In this document: positions 1 to 11,514 of the stretch, one piece after another
Layout of the letters: each line of letters begins with the position of its first letter
Position numbering within the stretch: the first letter of the stretch is position 1
Source of the DNA: Globodera rostochiensis
Taxonomy: Eukaryota; Nematoda; Chromadorea; Rhabditida; Heteroderidae
Assembly: GCA_018350325.1 (NCBI GenBank)
Contig: JAEVLN010000006.1
Location: forward strand, 1,015,193-1,079,192
Length of the DNA: 64,000 nt
Direction of reading: 5' to 3'
Translations under genes and position numbers: made by a program
Notes under the pieces: model-generated
The model's input: the letters and a program-made list of their open reading frames with translations, nothing else
Database searches by the model: none
Told to the model about the DNA's origin: nothing

Positions 1-206
1 TATTTCTTTTTTAGTTTATTGATTGTGATTTTTCTTTCATTCTGCGTGAATTTTGTTATGTGCTTCAGTGTGATCTCAAAAAAAATTAAATGCATCAAAT
101 CCCCTGGGGGGCCTCCGATCTCGGAGAATGTGAGGCTGATTAAACCCAATTTTATGCTTTTTGGGAGCTTAAACATTTGTTAAAAAAGAACTAATAAAGA
201 GGACGA

Positions 207-579
207 CTACAAATTGTTCAATTCCCCCCCCCCCCTCCCTCCCACCTCTGTCATATCGCCGTCCTTTTGGCATTTCATCAACGACACATCGCCGCCAAAG
301 CGCCCAAAAAGACCGCTTGCGCAGCAGAACCGCGCGTCGCCGCTCTTGGGGCAGCACTTTTCAATGACTTAAAGACAAAATTTAAATTAAAATAAAAAAA
401 AAATTTTTGCTCATTCGGTAAATACCTGCAAAGATTTTTGGATGGATCTTAATTGGGTAGTCATTTTGCCACGGAAACTGTCCCGATTCCCAAGTTTCGT
501 CCACATGGCGTCTGTGCTTTTTGGCACAGACAAATGGCAGAGAAATACAAATTAGGAAAAATGCCAATTTTTTAGCCAT
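207..579 (-). CDS. Small secreted cysteine-rich protein, two exons, function unknown
   Basis: Two exons join in frame: 579-426 and 367-207 (phase 1 donor at 425, acceptor AG at 368-369), giving 104 aa. The ATG at 579 begins a clear signal peptide (MAKKLAFFLICISLPFVCA), followed by a basic stretch KKHRRH and a short Trp-containing segment. The second exon carries CCPKSG, FCC and a further Cys, so the mature peptide has five Cys, then a Gly-rich tail read through a poly-C tract (224-235 on +). I do not recognise a family. The tail is suspicious: GAG|GTGGGA near 243-248 could be a further donor, in which case more exons lie left of the window. It could be a small effector-like or antimicrobial-like secreted peptide, but nothing in the sequence proves a role. 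Confidence 0.55.
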
Positions 580-639
580 TTTTAAGCGATTTTTTATGCG
601 TTTTTTTGTTGCCAAACTGAATGAAAAAACAAATATCAA

Positions 640-1470
640 AAATTTTTTTTCAAATTTTGATTTAAATTATAACCAAAAGAATGTTTTATAATTAATTAAA
701 TAAATTAATGAATAAATTTGCTTGATACTTCGCTATATTTATATGGCACGGCACGCCAATTTGTGACTTTTTCTCATCCAAGTTGCCCTTCCCCTTTTTT
801 ACTTTCATATTCTTTGAATCCAAAAACAAAAAAAAAGCACGCACCTTTTTTAGAATGAATTTTTGGCCTCAGATTCCATTGAGGGCCAATGTTTTCTCGT
901 TATTGCCAAATAAAATTTACTCAAATTAGAATCTTGGCATTTCTTCGCTCGGTTAAACAATAGTTTTTTTCTCATAGCGAAAGCCCAATTCATTCATTCA
1001 TTCACATGCCAATTCTCACGCCATTCCCCAACATTTCTTTATGTAAACACTTTCATTTCTCAATGAATGACTCATTTGAGCACCTGTAATTGGCCTATCC
1101 AATTACGGCACATGTCCGGTCCCCAATGGCACTCGGCACCGGTTGGCACAATGCTCCTCGGCAGATTGGCCGTGCCACTTTTTTCCGATTCACGTGCATT
1201 TTCCCATTTCGGCACAAATACATAGTCATTCGCATTCGGCGAAATTCAGATTTATGGTAAAAAATAACAATTTGGACCGATTTTCTTAACGAAATCGGAT
1301 TCAAAATTTTTTTAGACGGCGCCAGTTTGAAGAATCAATGATTCTGTTTAGGAATTTGTACAAATATTTGGGGAAATTTTGTCCACATATAAATTTTGAC
1401 CAAGTTTGGCCGGTCTCTAATTATTAGAACATTGTAAAAAATTTTAAAAATATTTTTAATTATAATTTAG
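640..1470. other. Intergenic spacer between divergently read genes
   Basis: AT-rich DNA separates the start of the small secreted gene (minus) from the first recognisable carboxylesterase exon (plus). An open frame on the minus strand at 1095-1304 contains several Cys but has no start context or splice partners that I can defend. I searched here for the missing esterase N-terminal exons (HGG oxyanion motif, GN-GL-DQ motif) and found none. Confidence 0.4.
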
Positions 1471-4400
1471 GAAAATATCGCTTTCTTCGGCGGTGACCCC
1501 GAAAATGTGACCGTTTTTGGCCAAAGTGCGGGCGCCGCTTGCATTGATTTGCTGAGCATATCGCCGTTGGCCAAAGGTGCGTCAGCAGTCAAACGGCGTT
1601 CTTTAAATCATTTTGTTTTGTTTTTTAATGTGTCGCTTAAATTTTCCCGTTTTTGGGGTTTCTTTTTTAATTTTTGTAAAGGAAAAAATGCAACTTTTTC
1701 TCATAAAAATAAATTTTTTATTTTTATTTTTTTGAAGGTCTCTTCAAGCGCATCATTTTGATGGGCGGCAACGCGTGCACTGACTGGGCAATGGTCAGCC
1801 CCGCGTGGACCCAACAGGCGGCGATCAGAATGGCCCGAAAAGCGGGGTGGAAGGGTGGGGCCTTTTTGTATGGACACACCGCCCAGTTCGGCGCCAATTG
1901 GTTCGGGTGCCAGTAGTTGTAACTTTTTTCATGTTCAATTCAATTTTATTTGCAGTTTGAAGGGTACCTAACAAAATGAATATCTCTCACACGTCAAAAG
2001 CTCTTTTTTGTTGAACTTTTTTTATTAAGCGAAGGCTAATCGATCATCTTTTTTCAACAAAAAAGGGACGGAGCTGTGAAATCGCTTTTTTTGTCCCAAC
2101 TTTGCGAGCCGTATCTAACCGCCTTATATTAAGTCTAATCGCCAAGCTCTTTGGTTTTATAGCATCTACAGACATGGTGTTTCCGAATGATACCAAGATT
2201 GTTTGAGTTGGTCAACTTACTAAAAACTTGTCGGCGTCGAACTGACTCCGACCGGAGTTTTTAAATTTTAAAATGGATTTTTTGGCTGATTTCTTTTTTC
2301 TAAATTTTGTTTTAAAAACCCGAATTCAGAAGTTTTGAACAACAGCGGATATTTTTGTTGCAGGCGCCGACACCGATTTGGACTCGCTGCTCGCATTTTT
2401 GCGCTCAGTGCCCGCCTACAAAGTCACGGCACCGCTTATCGGCAAATCCGCATTCAATCGGCACAAAAAAGTGAGGAAGAAAGAATGCCAAAACCCAAAT
2501 ACACCCCAGGGCATCATTGGCCCAATTTTTTTTACATTTTAAAAATAATTTTTGTCGGTTTGGCATTTCTGACGCACTTTGTATACCTACTGATGGGCCG
2601 CTTCTTCATAGGGTCTCGACTTCTGTCCGGTTATTGACGGTGAGCTGATCACAAAAGCGCCTGATCAAATGCGTCTTGACGTCGATTGGCCCATGGAAGT
2701 GATCATTGGCGGCACGGAGTCCGAGGCGTTGCTTTTCCGTAGCCTATAAAATTTGTTATTTTTTAATTAAATTTTGTTTAATTGGTTCCAGATGCACTCG
2801 GCCGAAGTCAGGCGAATGTTGCTTCGTTGCGCAAATATTTACAATTTTACATTCCGTCAACCATCCCCCGCGCCGGACAGTTGCGCGAGCAGTGCGAGAC
2901 GCTTTATTTGTCCAATGTGAACATCGACGACCCGCAGCAAATTGCACCCGCTTTTTTAAAGGTGCCAAAAAAGGCGTTTTTTTGAAATGACCGATCGATC
3001 ATCAGCGATCAAGAGCCCGGATTTTTAGGGCATTTGCCTGGTTTTTTGTGCATAGGCTATGATGAGAGAAGCTCTTACTATTGTTGTGCCTACAAATGCC
3101 TATTTCGAAGTTTAGTGCCTATTTTACCTTTTTATACCTATTTTAACATTTTCAGATTTTTTATGCCTTTTTGCCATTTTACCGAAAATTCTTTAAGAAA
3201 AATGTAATAAAACCAAAAAATGCAGTCTAAAAATTGTTTTTGTTTTCTTGGACCAAAAAAGTTTTCCTAAAATTCGAATTTTCCTACTACAAAAAATGAG
3301 GAGTATTTTCTGACCGAAAATCGGATTTTTCAACTGCGAAAGGCGTACAAATTTAGCAGAAATTCTGAATTTAATGACTAAAAAAATGTGCTCTGATCAG
3401 ATCTTAGTATGGAACAGAAGAACATGATCAATCCAAATGTTTAGAAAATCATTATGATTTTAATAAAAGATTTTTGTGAACAAAAATCAAAATGATTAAA
3501 AATATAACAAAAAAATTTTGTTAAATTTTTTTGTTTGTAGCTTCACAGCGACCTGATGATGAACAATGCAGTACAACGCTATTGCCGCGCAATGTTTGCC
3601 GCCAACGGCACAACGCAGCAGCAGCAGTCGACGCCAAACCACCGAATTTACCTGTACAACATGGTCCACTTCAACCGGGACGGGTTTGGCATTGTCGGAC
3701 TTCGGATGCCATTCTATGGTCTAAAAATTTGATTGTTCAACACTATGGCACTCGAGACTTTTCCGCACGAAATTATAACATAAAAAGCCGACATTTTTTA
3801 TGGCATTCAATCTTTAAATCCCCCTCCCCCCCTCCCCCCAATAGGTGGAATTTGAAAAAAAATCATAGCACTTTTGATTTGCAAAATTCGTAATTTTTAA
3901 TTTTCTTTACAAATATGTTAACATTTTCACGGGGGCCTCTCCCATTCTTAAAAAGCTTCAACTGCCGTATTTTTAAAATTTTGGTTGCAAATACAGTTAA
4001 TGATTTGCACGCGCTGGTAATGACTAATTACCGATTTTTGCACACAATTTATTTGCCTCTCTATTTTATTTCAGCAGCCACTCATTGTCACGATGTGCGC
4101 TATTTGTTGGGCAAGGGTTTGTACGCCAAATTCCGGCCAAATTGGGACGACAAACAAATGATGCGCATCATTGGCGGATTGTTCACCAATTTTGTCAAAT
4201 ACGGGTGGGTTGGTGCCTGGGGGTTGGCCAATGGCAAAACTAAAAATGTTATGATATTCGTGGCATTTTAGAGCAAATGGCGCGTTCAGAAAAAAACGAG
4301 ATAAATCATAATAAATTCATTTCAATTATCTTTTAAGTACAATTTAGGCATTTAGGATTTTGTAAACGTTTTAAGCATTTTCTAATAATAAAAAAGTCGT

Positions 4401-4812
4401 TTGAACATGGCTTTTTGCAGCAATCCGAACACGCATTGGCGGCAACAAATGAAGTGCGACAACAATGATGCTGATGCTGCTGATTCTGCTCAATGTCAGC
4501 CGTGGCAAAATGTGCACGTCGGTAAGAGAAAGTGATTTTTTCGCATTTTTTTATTTTTTGGATTTCGTTTTTCAATAAAATTATTCTGCTGATTTTGTTC
4601 AAAAACGGCATCTCCGATTTCACCTTTTTGCAGCAAACTCCGCGCTTGTCTCACCCGACTTTTGGCGTCCGATCAGTGCGCAGGACACCGAGCAGCACAT
4701 GGAGCTGTCCCTGGAGCCCACCGCGCGCCGCGTTTACCATGGCGGACGCTATCGACGCTTTTGGCACAAAGTGGATGACGAATTTGTCCAAATTGGTGGT
4801 CAGAAATTTTAG
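1471..4812 (+). CDS. Carboxylesterase/cholinesterase-family protein, C-terminal 404 residues, 5' end missing
   Basis: Nine exons join without a frame break: 1471-1576, 1738-1854, 2364-2470, 2612-2738, 2792-2961, 3541-3718, 4075-4204, 4421-4521, 4634-4812. Exon 1 opens with [13 protein letters not shown] and the nucleophile elbow FGQSAGA; GQSAG rather than GESAG is also known from juvenile-hormone-type esterases. Exon 4 ends in [12 protein letters not shown], the expected position of the acidic triad residue. Exon 7 gives [14 protein letters not shown], the catalytic His region. The family (alpha/beta hydrolase, type B) normally runs to about 550 aa with the oxyanion-hole HGG ~80 residues before the elbow; that part is absent between 640 and 1470. 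Intron 2 holds an old copy of the dispersed repeat near 1980-2260. The gene is therefore either 5'-truncated by rearrangement or has a very distant first exon. Family assignment is firm, substrate unknown. Confidence 0.85.
1980..2260 (+). repeat. Diverged copy of the 23-24 kb dispersed repeat inside esterase intron 2
   Basis: The stretch with 'tctttggttttatagcatc' then 'cagacatggtgtttccgaat' and 'gattgtttgagttggtcaac' mirrors 24361-24440, where the wording is nearly the same in the same order. This shows an old insertion of the same repeat family in the intron. Confidence 0.5.
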
Positions 4813-4966
4813 TTCCATTCTTCAAATGATTCGCAATTTTCGTTTATCTTTTTTTAGGTTATTTTGCGCTTCATCATAATCACATTTATACATTTCATGG
4901 TGCAATTCACTTTTTCAAGTATTTTACCTCTCTCTCTTTCTTTTTCTTTCTTGTAGTCTGTTAAAC

Positions 4967-5070
4967 CAGGGATGCCATATCTTTTTTTTAAAGATTTTGT
5001 CCTTTTTTTTGGGGTACCCCAATCTTTACAAAAATGTGTCCTTTATTTGCACATGAACATGGCATCTCTG
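4967..5070. mobile_element. 104-bp hAT-type MITE (CAGGGATGCCAT family)
   Basis: Termini CAGGGATGCCAT and ATGGCATCTCTG are inverted repeats, flanked on both sides by TGTTAAAC (4959-4966 and 5071-5078), an exact 8-bp target duplication. The interior has 'gtcctttatttg' wording shared with the 'tccttatttataag' repeats at 8.6, 15.0, 45.1 and 52.9 kb. It sits just downstream of the esterase stop codon. Confidence 0.8.
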
Positions 5071-5078
5071 TGTTAAAC

Positions 5079-5660
5079 ACGTTATTATTATATTAAAGAA
5101 TCGAAGTCCATTTAATTTTTAATTAAAAAACGTCGATGAAAAGGCCAGTTTCGCACGATTTTTCTTTTGTAAATGATATTAATTAACAATTTACAAATAA
5201 AAGCCAATTTCGGATATCAGAGTGAAATATGTCTATTAGCTATTAGTAATGCTCGAACCCTAAAATCGGGCTTTTTGAGATATTTCGCTATTTTTGGCAT
5301 TTTAGTCCCCATTAGGTATAAGCATTTTTCCGATAAAAAAGGTAATAAAAACGAAAAATATGTATCCATATCGAATTATGCACGCCCTAAAGATAAGATA
5401 TTTCCGAATTTTTTATAAAAATTTCCAAAACGTGTAAAAAATATTACATTTACAATGTTTGAAACATTGTTGGCAGTTCAAGTCCAAATGTGACTTGGCA
5501 AACAAACGCAGTGATTTGTTAAGGGATTTAAATTTTGCAAGAATTCTACAGCCTTTACAGAAATAATCTCTGTCCGGACTGTTGCGTGAACGACATTAAG
5601 CCAACATTTATTAACCTACACGCTTAAAAGTATGTTTCCGCTAATTGCACAACTGGTTAG
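5079..5660. other. Intergenic, no gene seen
   Basis: No splice-connected coding exons recognised. From about 5550 the sequence becomes the 3' flank of the first C6 gene copy (poly(A)-signal region on the minus strand). Confidence 0.4.
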
Positions 5661-5671
5661 GTAGGTATAAG

Positions 5672-6001
5672 ATCAGAGTTCCGATTCGTCCTTGGATGCC
5701 AAAGGAAATGGACTCTTGATTTTAAAAATTGAAAATGCCCTTATTTCCAAAAATGTCCATTGAAAATGAGAATTTGGCTGGAAGTTTAAATATTTGTAAT
5801 TTTAATGGAAACATTCATGTTTTGGCATTATGTCGATTCAAAAATTTCAATAGAAAGTTTATCAAAGCGCCTCAAGATCTTGGGTTTTGGAGAAATTTTT
5901 TTGAGCTCCCTTGGATTTCGCAAAATTTTTCTGTTATGTCCTTGAACATCAACATGTCTGCCTTGGGCACATTGTCTTTACCGAATCGGAACCCTGTACA
6001 T
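5672..6001. mobile_element. hAT-like insertion in the 3' flank of C6 copy A
   Basis: Compared with C6 copies D and E, the 3' flank 'taggtataagat' is interrupted here. The insert begins CAGAGTTCCGATTCG and ends CGAATCGGAACCCTG, an imperfect inverted repeat. TATAAGAT lies on the left and TATAAGGT a few bases beyond the right end, a plausible 8-bp duplication with one change and an extra 8-base stretch. Related wording recurs near 37640. Confidence 0.55.
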
Positions 6002-6082
6002 ACATATAAGGTCAAATGAGTTGTTAATCAATAAAGAAAAAGGTCGATCAATCAATACCGCCAGCACCTTGTGCTTATTCTC

Positions 6083-7701
6083 TCATCCACCGCCAGGAGG
6101 ACTAATAATGCATGCATAGGCGTCCACCTGACGACCGGCGTTAGCTGGGGCAATGACATTTGCTGGGGCGCTCCAAACCCCTGCACTGTTACACACCAGT
6201 GTGTAGACACCGGAGTTTACGACTTCAGTGTCAAAGTCGCCACCAGGAAGTCCATTAACAATTAGAATACGTATGATAACCTGTGAATAAAATTGTGTTA
6301 TTAGAGGAGTAGGGAGGACATTTGTGGCCCGATCTGAGAATAACTCCGTCCAAAAGTGGAGTTGATCAGTTATCGTTGTCCCTTTTTCAATAAACTCAAT
6401 TTTTAGCGATTTTTTGACCATAACAATTTTCAAATGTAGGCCAAATCCACAGATCAGAAACTCTATTTATTGAAATGATCGATATGGAAGGAGTTATTGA
6501 AATCGGGGCTTAAATTTCCCCGGCGCAAATGTTCTAGCACTGGCACCAGCAGAATAGACGACGCTATATATGTGCATATAATGCACGCTTACCACTTGTG
6601 TAGTTGGGTCGGGACAAGTCAGCGGCAGTGTTGTGCAGCCGTTCGCATCCGGGGTGACTACGCCGTTTGGCGTAACTGTCGCAATTGCGCTTCGGAATGC
6701 GCCTCTAGTCACGGTGATTATCTGTAAAACCCAAAATCAGGCTTAGCAGCTGAAGAAAAAAAAATCCGGATCAGCCTACGCAAAAATCAAAAATAATTTT
6801 AGGCGGTTCGAGCTTAGAAAAAAATGGGCTTCGGGTAGTGAGCCGAACGCTTCGCCTCGAGAAAATTTAAATTTTTGACTAAGAACCCCCGGGTTTTTAT
6901 AGACATTTCAGAAAGGCATTTTGTGGAATCGCCAATCGTCACATTCAGATATAGGCAATAACCGGGCAATAAAATTAACGAAATTTGGCAATATTTCTTA
7001 AATTTGGTAATTTCATTAAAATTTCTGAAAAATCGGGCAACAGAGGAAAACTCACAAAAATCAGGAAACTCTACATTTAGTACTCACGTCTGTTGCCACG
7101 AATGTTGGTAAGGTAGCGGGGTCACATGAGGTACATGAACCGGCTGCAACAGTTGTAGTCGTCGTCGTCGTCGTCGTTGTCGTCGTCGTTGTAGTTTCTG
7201 AAATATCAGGTGCACTTGAAGTACTTGAAATATCTGAAGTACCTGTAGTAGCTGCTTCACTTGTAGCAGCTGAATTGAAAAATTGGCTGTACCTTCAAAT
7301 AGTAGGCGACCTCTACCCCATCGTTTTTACGAATTTCTCCCACTCTAACAACCATTTTTTAACCAAAATTTTTGACCTTTTGTGTAAGGCAAAAGTCGAA
7401 CACAGGTAGACCTACCCCCACACAACAGGTACCATTCGAATCCAAATTTTGTCAAGTTGTGCTCCTTCTCCAAACCAAAAGTGCTGCGAACATTTTAAAA
7501 TATAGTGTTACCCTTCCAACTCCAACATGCTACCCAAAAAAAGGGCACTTCTTTTTGCTGTGCCGTTCGACTTTTGACCTTTGCAGGGCAAAATTTGAAA
7601 ATTTCAACGGTTTCTATACCTGGTGTTGTCGGATGGCAACACTGAAGTTTGCCGGGCAGTACCAGCACGCAAATAATGGCAAACCATTGGCAGGAACGCA
7701 T
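6083..7701 (-). CDS. C6-domain secreted protein, tandem copy A (196 aa)
   Basis: Four exons on the minus strand: 7701-7620, 7269-7088, 6721-6593, 6280-6083; the joins keep frame and total 591 nt. Exon 1 is a signal peptide (MRSCQWFAIICVLVLPGKLQ then CC). Exon 2 is a Ser/Thr linker with thirteen consecutive Thr, then GSCTSC. Exon 3 gives NGCTTLPLTCPDP. Exon 4 gives YTLVCNSAGVW and VDAYACIISPPGGG. Six Cys in the order CxxC, GC, LxC, CN, YAC match, from memory, the nematode C6 domain (PF01681), whose function is unknown. The Thr/Ser linker is typical of mucin-type O-glycosylated stalks. This copy differs from D-F by using Thr rather than Ala. It is likely extracellular; a surface-coat or secretory role is inference only. 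Confidence 0.8.
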
Positions 7702-8540
7702 TTTTTCTGTCAAAGAGGGCGAGAACAGAGGCGGTCGGGGTCAGTTTGGCGCCAACAAGTTTGAACGTCAAAACCGGGGTTGTGGACGGTCGGTTTTAAA
7801 CCAAAGGTACCGGTTTTGGTTAAGCCGTTTTCGACCCACACGGTTTTGGTGTTCGGGCCAATTTTCGGCAAACACAATTACTTTTCACAATTTTTGATGT
7901 AAAAAACGTGCAAACTTATTTTATAAATTGAAGAATCATTTTTTGCCAAAATGTCGGATACAACGTTTTAAGCTATAACTTTTTTGTGAAAAAACGGTTC
8001 GGTTAGATTTTGCTTAATCAAAGGTAACGGAGAGCTTCTGGATATACATCAATTTTGTTTGATTTTCTTTCCTAATGACTAAGCTATGAATGATCGCGGC
8101 AAACGGCCGGCGGCAAACTGTCCCTGATCCGAGAATAGGCGCTCACCCACAAGAAAAGACACTGGTATGTACGAGCGCAACATTCCATGCCCTTTTAGAT
8201 GCTTTTTGCTGCATGAATTAGCGGTGCTTCGCGGTGGCGAACTGCTGGCGGAAATCAGAACCGGCTATTATCGAATTATTGTTTTGGGCATGGACTTGCT
8301 GGACGTGCGCAAAGAAAAATGTTTCCAATAAATGAGCAAGCATTTTATGCATCGCATTAATTTTGTCATATCGCTGCAAGAATAGTGAGTGACCAGTTTA
8401 TAAAGCCCGCTATGAAATTAGTTCCCTAAAACGACGAGAGAATAAAAATAACTAACCCCCCACGTGTTGGGACCTAATAATGAATGAATGCTGTGGTCAC
8501 ATAAAAAATCGTCGGAGGACGACAAAAATAGTTTAAGGGT
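7702..8540 (-). promoter_or_regulatory. Conserved 5' flank of C6 copy A, split by an insertion
   Basis: Sequence upstream of the start codon (right on +) matches the flanks of copies D, E and F: 'cattccatgccctttta', 'gaaatcagaaccggctatta', 'ccaataaatgagcaagc', 'gtgagtgaccagttt'. In this copy the block is interrupted from about 7733 to 8172. It runs to about 8540, ending with 'gctgtggtcacataaaa'. Homology across all intact copies and a position directly before the signal-peptide exon suggest a promoter/5'UTR. No experimentally known motif was identified. Confidence 0.5.
7733..8172. repeat. Insertion of dispersed repeat into C6 copy A 5' flank
   Basis: The other copies run continuously from 'gagggcgagaatagcg' to 'caacattccatgcc'. 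Here about 440 bp intervene, containing 'gcttaatcaaaggtaac', 'ttctttcctaatgactaagc' and 'gatcgcggcaaac'. That wording is a diverged version of the repeat at 35235-35355. Confidence 0.55.
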
Positions 8541-8599
8541 GGCGATTACCTAAATTCGAGCAGCTGAAGCTGTTGGCGGGCCGCCAACAGCTTTTCATT

Positions 8600-8835
8600 A
8601 ATTTAATCCGGCTTTTAAATACCACCAAAAATAACCAAGATTAGGGCCCTCCAAATAAGGACAAATCTTATAAATAAGGACATTTTCAATTTATAAGATT
8701 AGGACCTTCCAAATAAGGACAAATCTAATGAGGACATTTTAAATTTATCAGATTGGGACCTTCCAAATAAGAACAAATCTTATAAATAAGGACAGTTTCA
8801 ATTTATAAGATTAGGACCTTCCAAATAAAAGCACA
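8600..8835. repeat. 'aaggacaaatcttataaata' repeat block
   Basis: Several near-copies of a ~60-bp unit (dataataaggaca / accttccaaataaggac type wording) occur in a row; the same unit recurs at 15005-15130, 45140-45190 (reverse) and 52860-52960 (reverse). Just left, 8572-8596 is a palindrome of 'gctgttggcgggcc'. No coding potential seen. Confidence 0.6.
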
Positions 8836-9551
8836 TTTATTAGAACCTTAACGCTTAGAAATATGTTTTCGGTAATTGCACAACTGTTTAGGTATAAGAT
8901 AAAATGAGTTAATCAATAAAAAACGGTCGATCAATCAATACGTCTGCTTGTGCTTACTCTCAGCGCCAAGATCAGGGCGTAGAATCAATACATGCATATC
9001 TATCCACCTGACGACCGTTGTTAGCCGCGTTGAGGGCATTTGATGCGGTCCAAATCCCTGCACTGTTGCATATAAGTGTGAATTCACCGCTGTCTTTGAT
9101 TTCAGTGTCAACGTCGACAGAAGAAAGAACAGGAAGACGTATTATTATATGTATTATAACCTGTGAATAAAATTGTGTTATTAGGAGTAAGGAAATTTTT
9201 GCTGGTCGAATCATATATAAGCCTACGCACGAATCTGCAAAATTTTTTTGCGCGTTCAACTATGAAGAAAGTTATGGCCCCTCAAAGGTGGCAAATATAA
9301 TGTCATTTGATGCCCTGATTACGAATTCGTCTATAGAAAATAAAAATTGAGAATTTAAAGCGGGTTTTGAATCGATTGAAATATTTTTATTTTCCATACA
9401 TTTTGTACAAAGGGGTCGGTAACAGGGATGTCGATATCGTCTCATCAAAATATGACACATGAATACACGATACACCAAATACTGTATGATAGGGGCCAAA
9501 ATTACGATATTTACGGTTACGATACGCTACACCTCCCTGGTCGGTAAATGT

Positions 9552-9719
9552 TGATCATAGGGCCCAGAAACGAAATGACCCAATCATATGCCAATCGATT
9601 CCTCTCTAAGCCTAACGCATGCATCTGCAAAAGTTGGGTCCGCGCAAAAATTTTTGTTAGGCTTAGAGTGGATTCGATTGGTATATGATTTGAGTCATTT
9701 CGTTTCTGGGCCTTATGAT
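9552..9719. repeat. Long inverted repeat (fold-back element)
   Basis: The left arm reads 'cccagaaacgaaatgaccca' then 'atcatatgccaatcgattc' and 'tctaagcctaacg'; the right arm is its reverse complement, ending 'cgtttctgggcct'. Arms are ~65-70 bp around a ~30-bp loop. A hAT element abuts its right end. Confidence 0.7.
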
Positions 9720-10437
9720 TAGAGAAAGGACCGATCGAGATTCTCGATCGAAATCTCGATTGATCGAATTTTTTCGAGATTCTCGATCGAAAAAGTACCG
9801 AGATTCACAATCTTGGTTCAATTTTACTTTAATTTTAGATGAAAAACTAAGTAAAAATGGACAAAGAGTCCCGATTAAATAAGGGTACCACGGGGCCGGG
9901 TTGCCGGTTTTTAGGTCTTAAAATGAAGTCCAGGGTCCCGGTTTTGGTAACGCAGAGACCAGGACTAATTACACCCCTAATGTGATATCACTGATGAGCG
10001 AAGCGACAGACCGATTACGGCGGTGAATTCACAGCAATTTTCTTAATAAACTTTTAAAATTTTCCTGGCGGCGCCTGTCGGCACCGCCGGGCATCTCCTT
10101 TACAGAAAAATAAAAACTTTCTTGAAAATGGTCGCGCACTTAACGGCACCACCGACCCATCCCTCTCCCTACTAAAAATATTTTAGATGCATAACTTGTG
10201 CGGAAAAAAATGATTTGAACTTGATTTTCAGGAATCTTGTTTTTTTCCTGTCCAGAACCGACAATAATAATATTGAATAATAAAGTCGCTTTGAAAATTC
10301 ACAATAAAGAAAAAATTGAAAATCTCGTGAGATTTTTCGAGATTCTCGATCGAAATCTCGAGCGAACAAATTTTTTCGAGATCTTCGAGATACGAGATTT
10401 TTCGAGATTCTCGATTGGTCCTCAAGTCCTTTCTATA
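9720..10437. mobile_element. 718-bp hAT-type nonautonomous element (TAGAGAAAGGAC ends)
   Basis: Left end TAGAGAAAGGACC, right end GTCCTTTCTATA; both sides carry CTTATGAT (9712-9719, 10438-10445), an exact 8-bp target duplication. Subterminal DNA is rich in 'gagattctcgatcgaaatc' repeats like those of the element at 55039-55880. It lies in the last intron of C6 copy B and contains no transposase. Confidence 0.8.
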
Positions 10438-11514
10438 CTTATGATTAACATTTTCCAAAGAGTACCCCCATGGTTTTGTCAAAATTGAGGGGCTATAACT
10501 TTCTTTTTGCAGATTCGTGCTCAGCTCGATACGAGGAATCGATTGGTAGATGATTCGATCAAAAACATTTTGCACAAGTAAATGACACTTTTCCGACAAT
10601 AACTCCGTCCGAAAGTGGAGTTGATCAATTAGTTATCTCTGCTCTATTGATAAGCGCAAATTGGCTGCAATTGAGTATCTGATAACCTGGACTGGCCGCC
10701 ACCGAAAAAGCGTTTCCAAAAAAGCTCTATTTTTAGCGATTTTTTGACCATATTTTCAAATGTAGGCCAAATCCACATTGATCAGCAGGAACCCAAATTG
10801 TAGCTGATTTTATATTGTTGCAGAGGCAACTGATCGATATGGAGGGAGTTAATGAGATCGGGGCTTAAATTTCCGGGGCGAAATGTCCTAATAGAATGCC
10901 GGCAGAGGACGGTCAAAATGCCGCTAATAAGCTGAGCTTACCACTTGACCGGCGGCGCAGGTCAGCGGCAGTGTTGTGCAGCCGCCCGAAGCGACTGGTA
11001 AGCTGGTTGTTAAAAATGTTCTTTGTGCGCTTGTGAACGTCCTCGCGTTTGGCTTAGTAGTCAGGGGTGCAACCTGTAAAACTCAAAAATCAGGAATAAT
11101 TTTTAGACAAACGAATTTAAAGGCAACACTTTTTAGTTGTTGTAATTTTTACCAAATTTGAAGAAAATGATCAAATGCGATTCTAGGAGAGGATTTTTCT
11201 CTTTTGAGGCATTTTTCATAAAGAATTTCTCTAGAAGAAAAAAGACAACATTGGCGATTTTTGTTTTAATTTTTGTCTTAATTTGTTAAGAGATTTGCAA
11301 CCAAAATTTAAAAAATACTGTCATTTTTTGATGCTTTTTAAGAATGGGAGGGACCCGCACTTTGAATATTTTAATGATATTTGTTAAGAAAATTAACAAG
11401 AAAAAAGGCCAATGGAAGTAATAAATCCACTAAACAGAAAAAGACCGGACAATAAAATTAACAAATTTGGCCAATATTTCTTAAATTTTGGCAGTTAAAA
11501 TTTCTGAAAAAATG

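Larger units (their letters stand above)
8972..11073 (-). pseudogene. C6-domain gene copy B, lacking exons 1 and 2
   Basis: Only the last two exons are found. Exon 3 is 11073-10942 (GGCTTLPLTCAAGQV) with good splice sites. Exon 4 is about 9160-8972 (FTLICNSAGIWTAS ... VDRYACIDSTP, stop). The intron between them has grown to ~1.8 kb through a hairpin element (9552-9719) and a hAT element (9720-10437). Upstream of exon 3 the C6-type intron sequence runs to about 11510 and then stops at a Helitron; no signal-peptide or CxxC exon follows before copy D. I read this as a 5'-truncated pseudogene, although its two exons carry no stop codons. Confidence 0.7.

Noticed and set aside
1095..1304. Minus-strand open frame with several Cys
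   Set aside because: No convincing signal peptide, acceptor or donor, and the opposite strand is equally open; not enough for a gene call.
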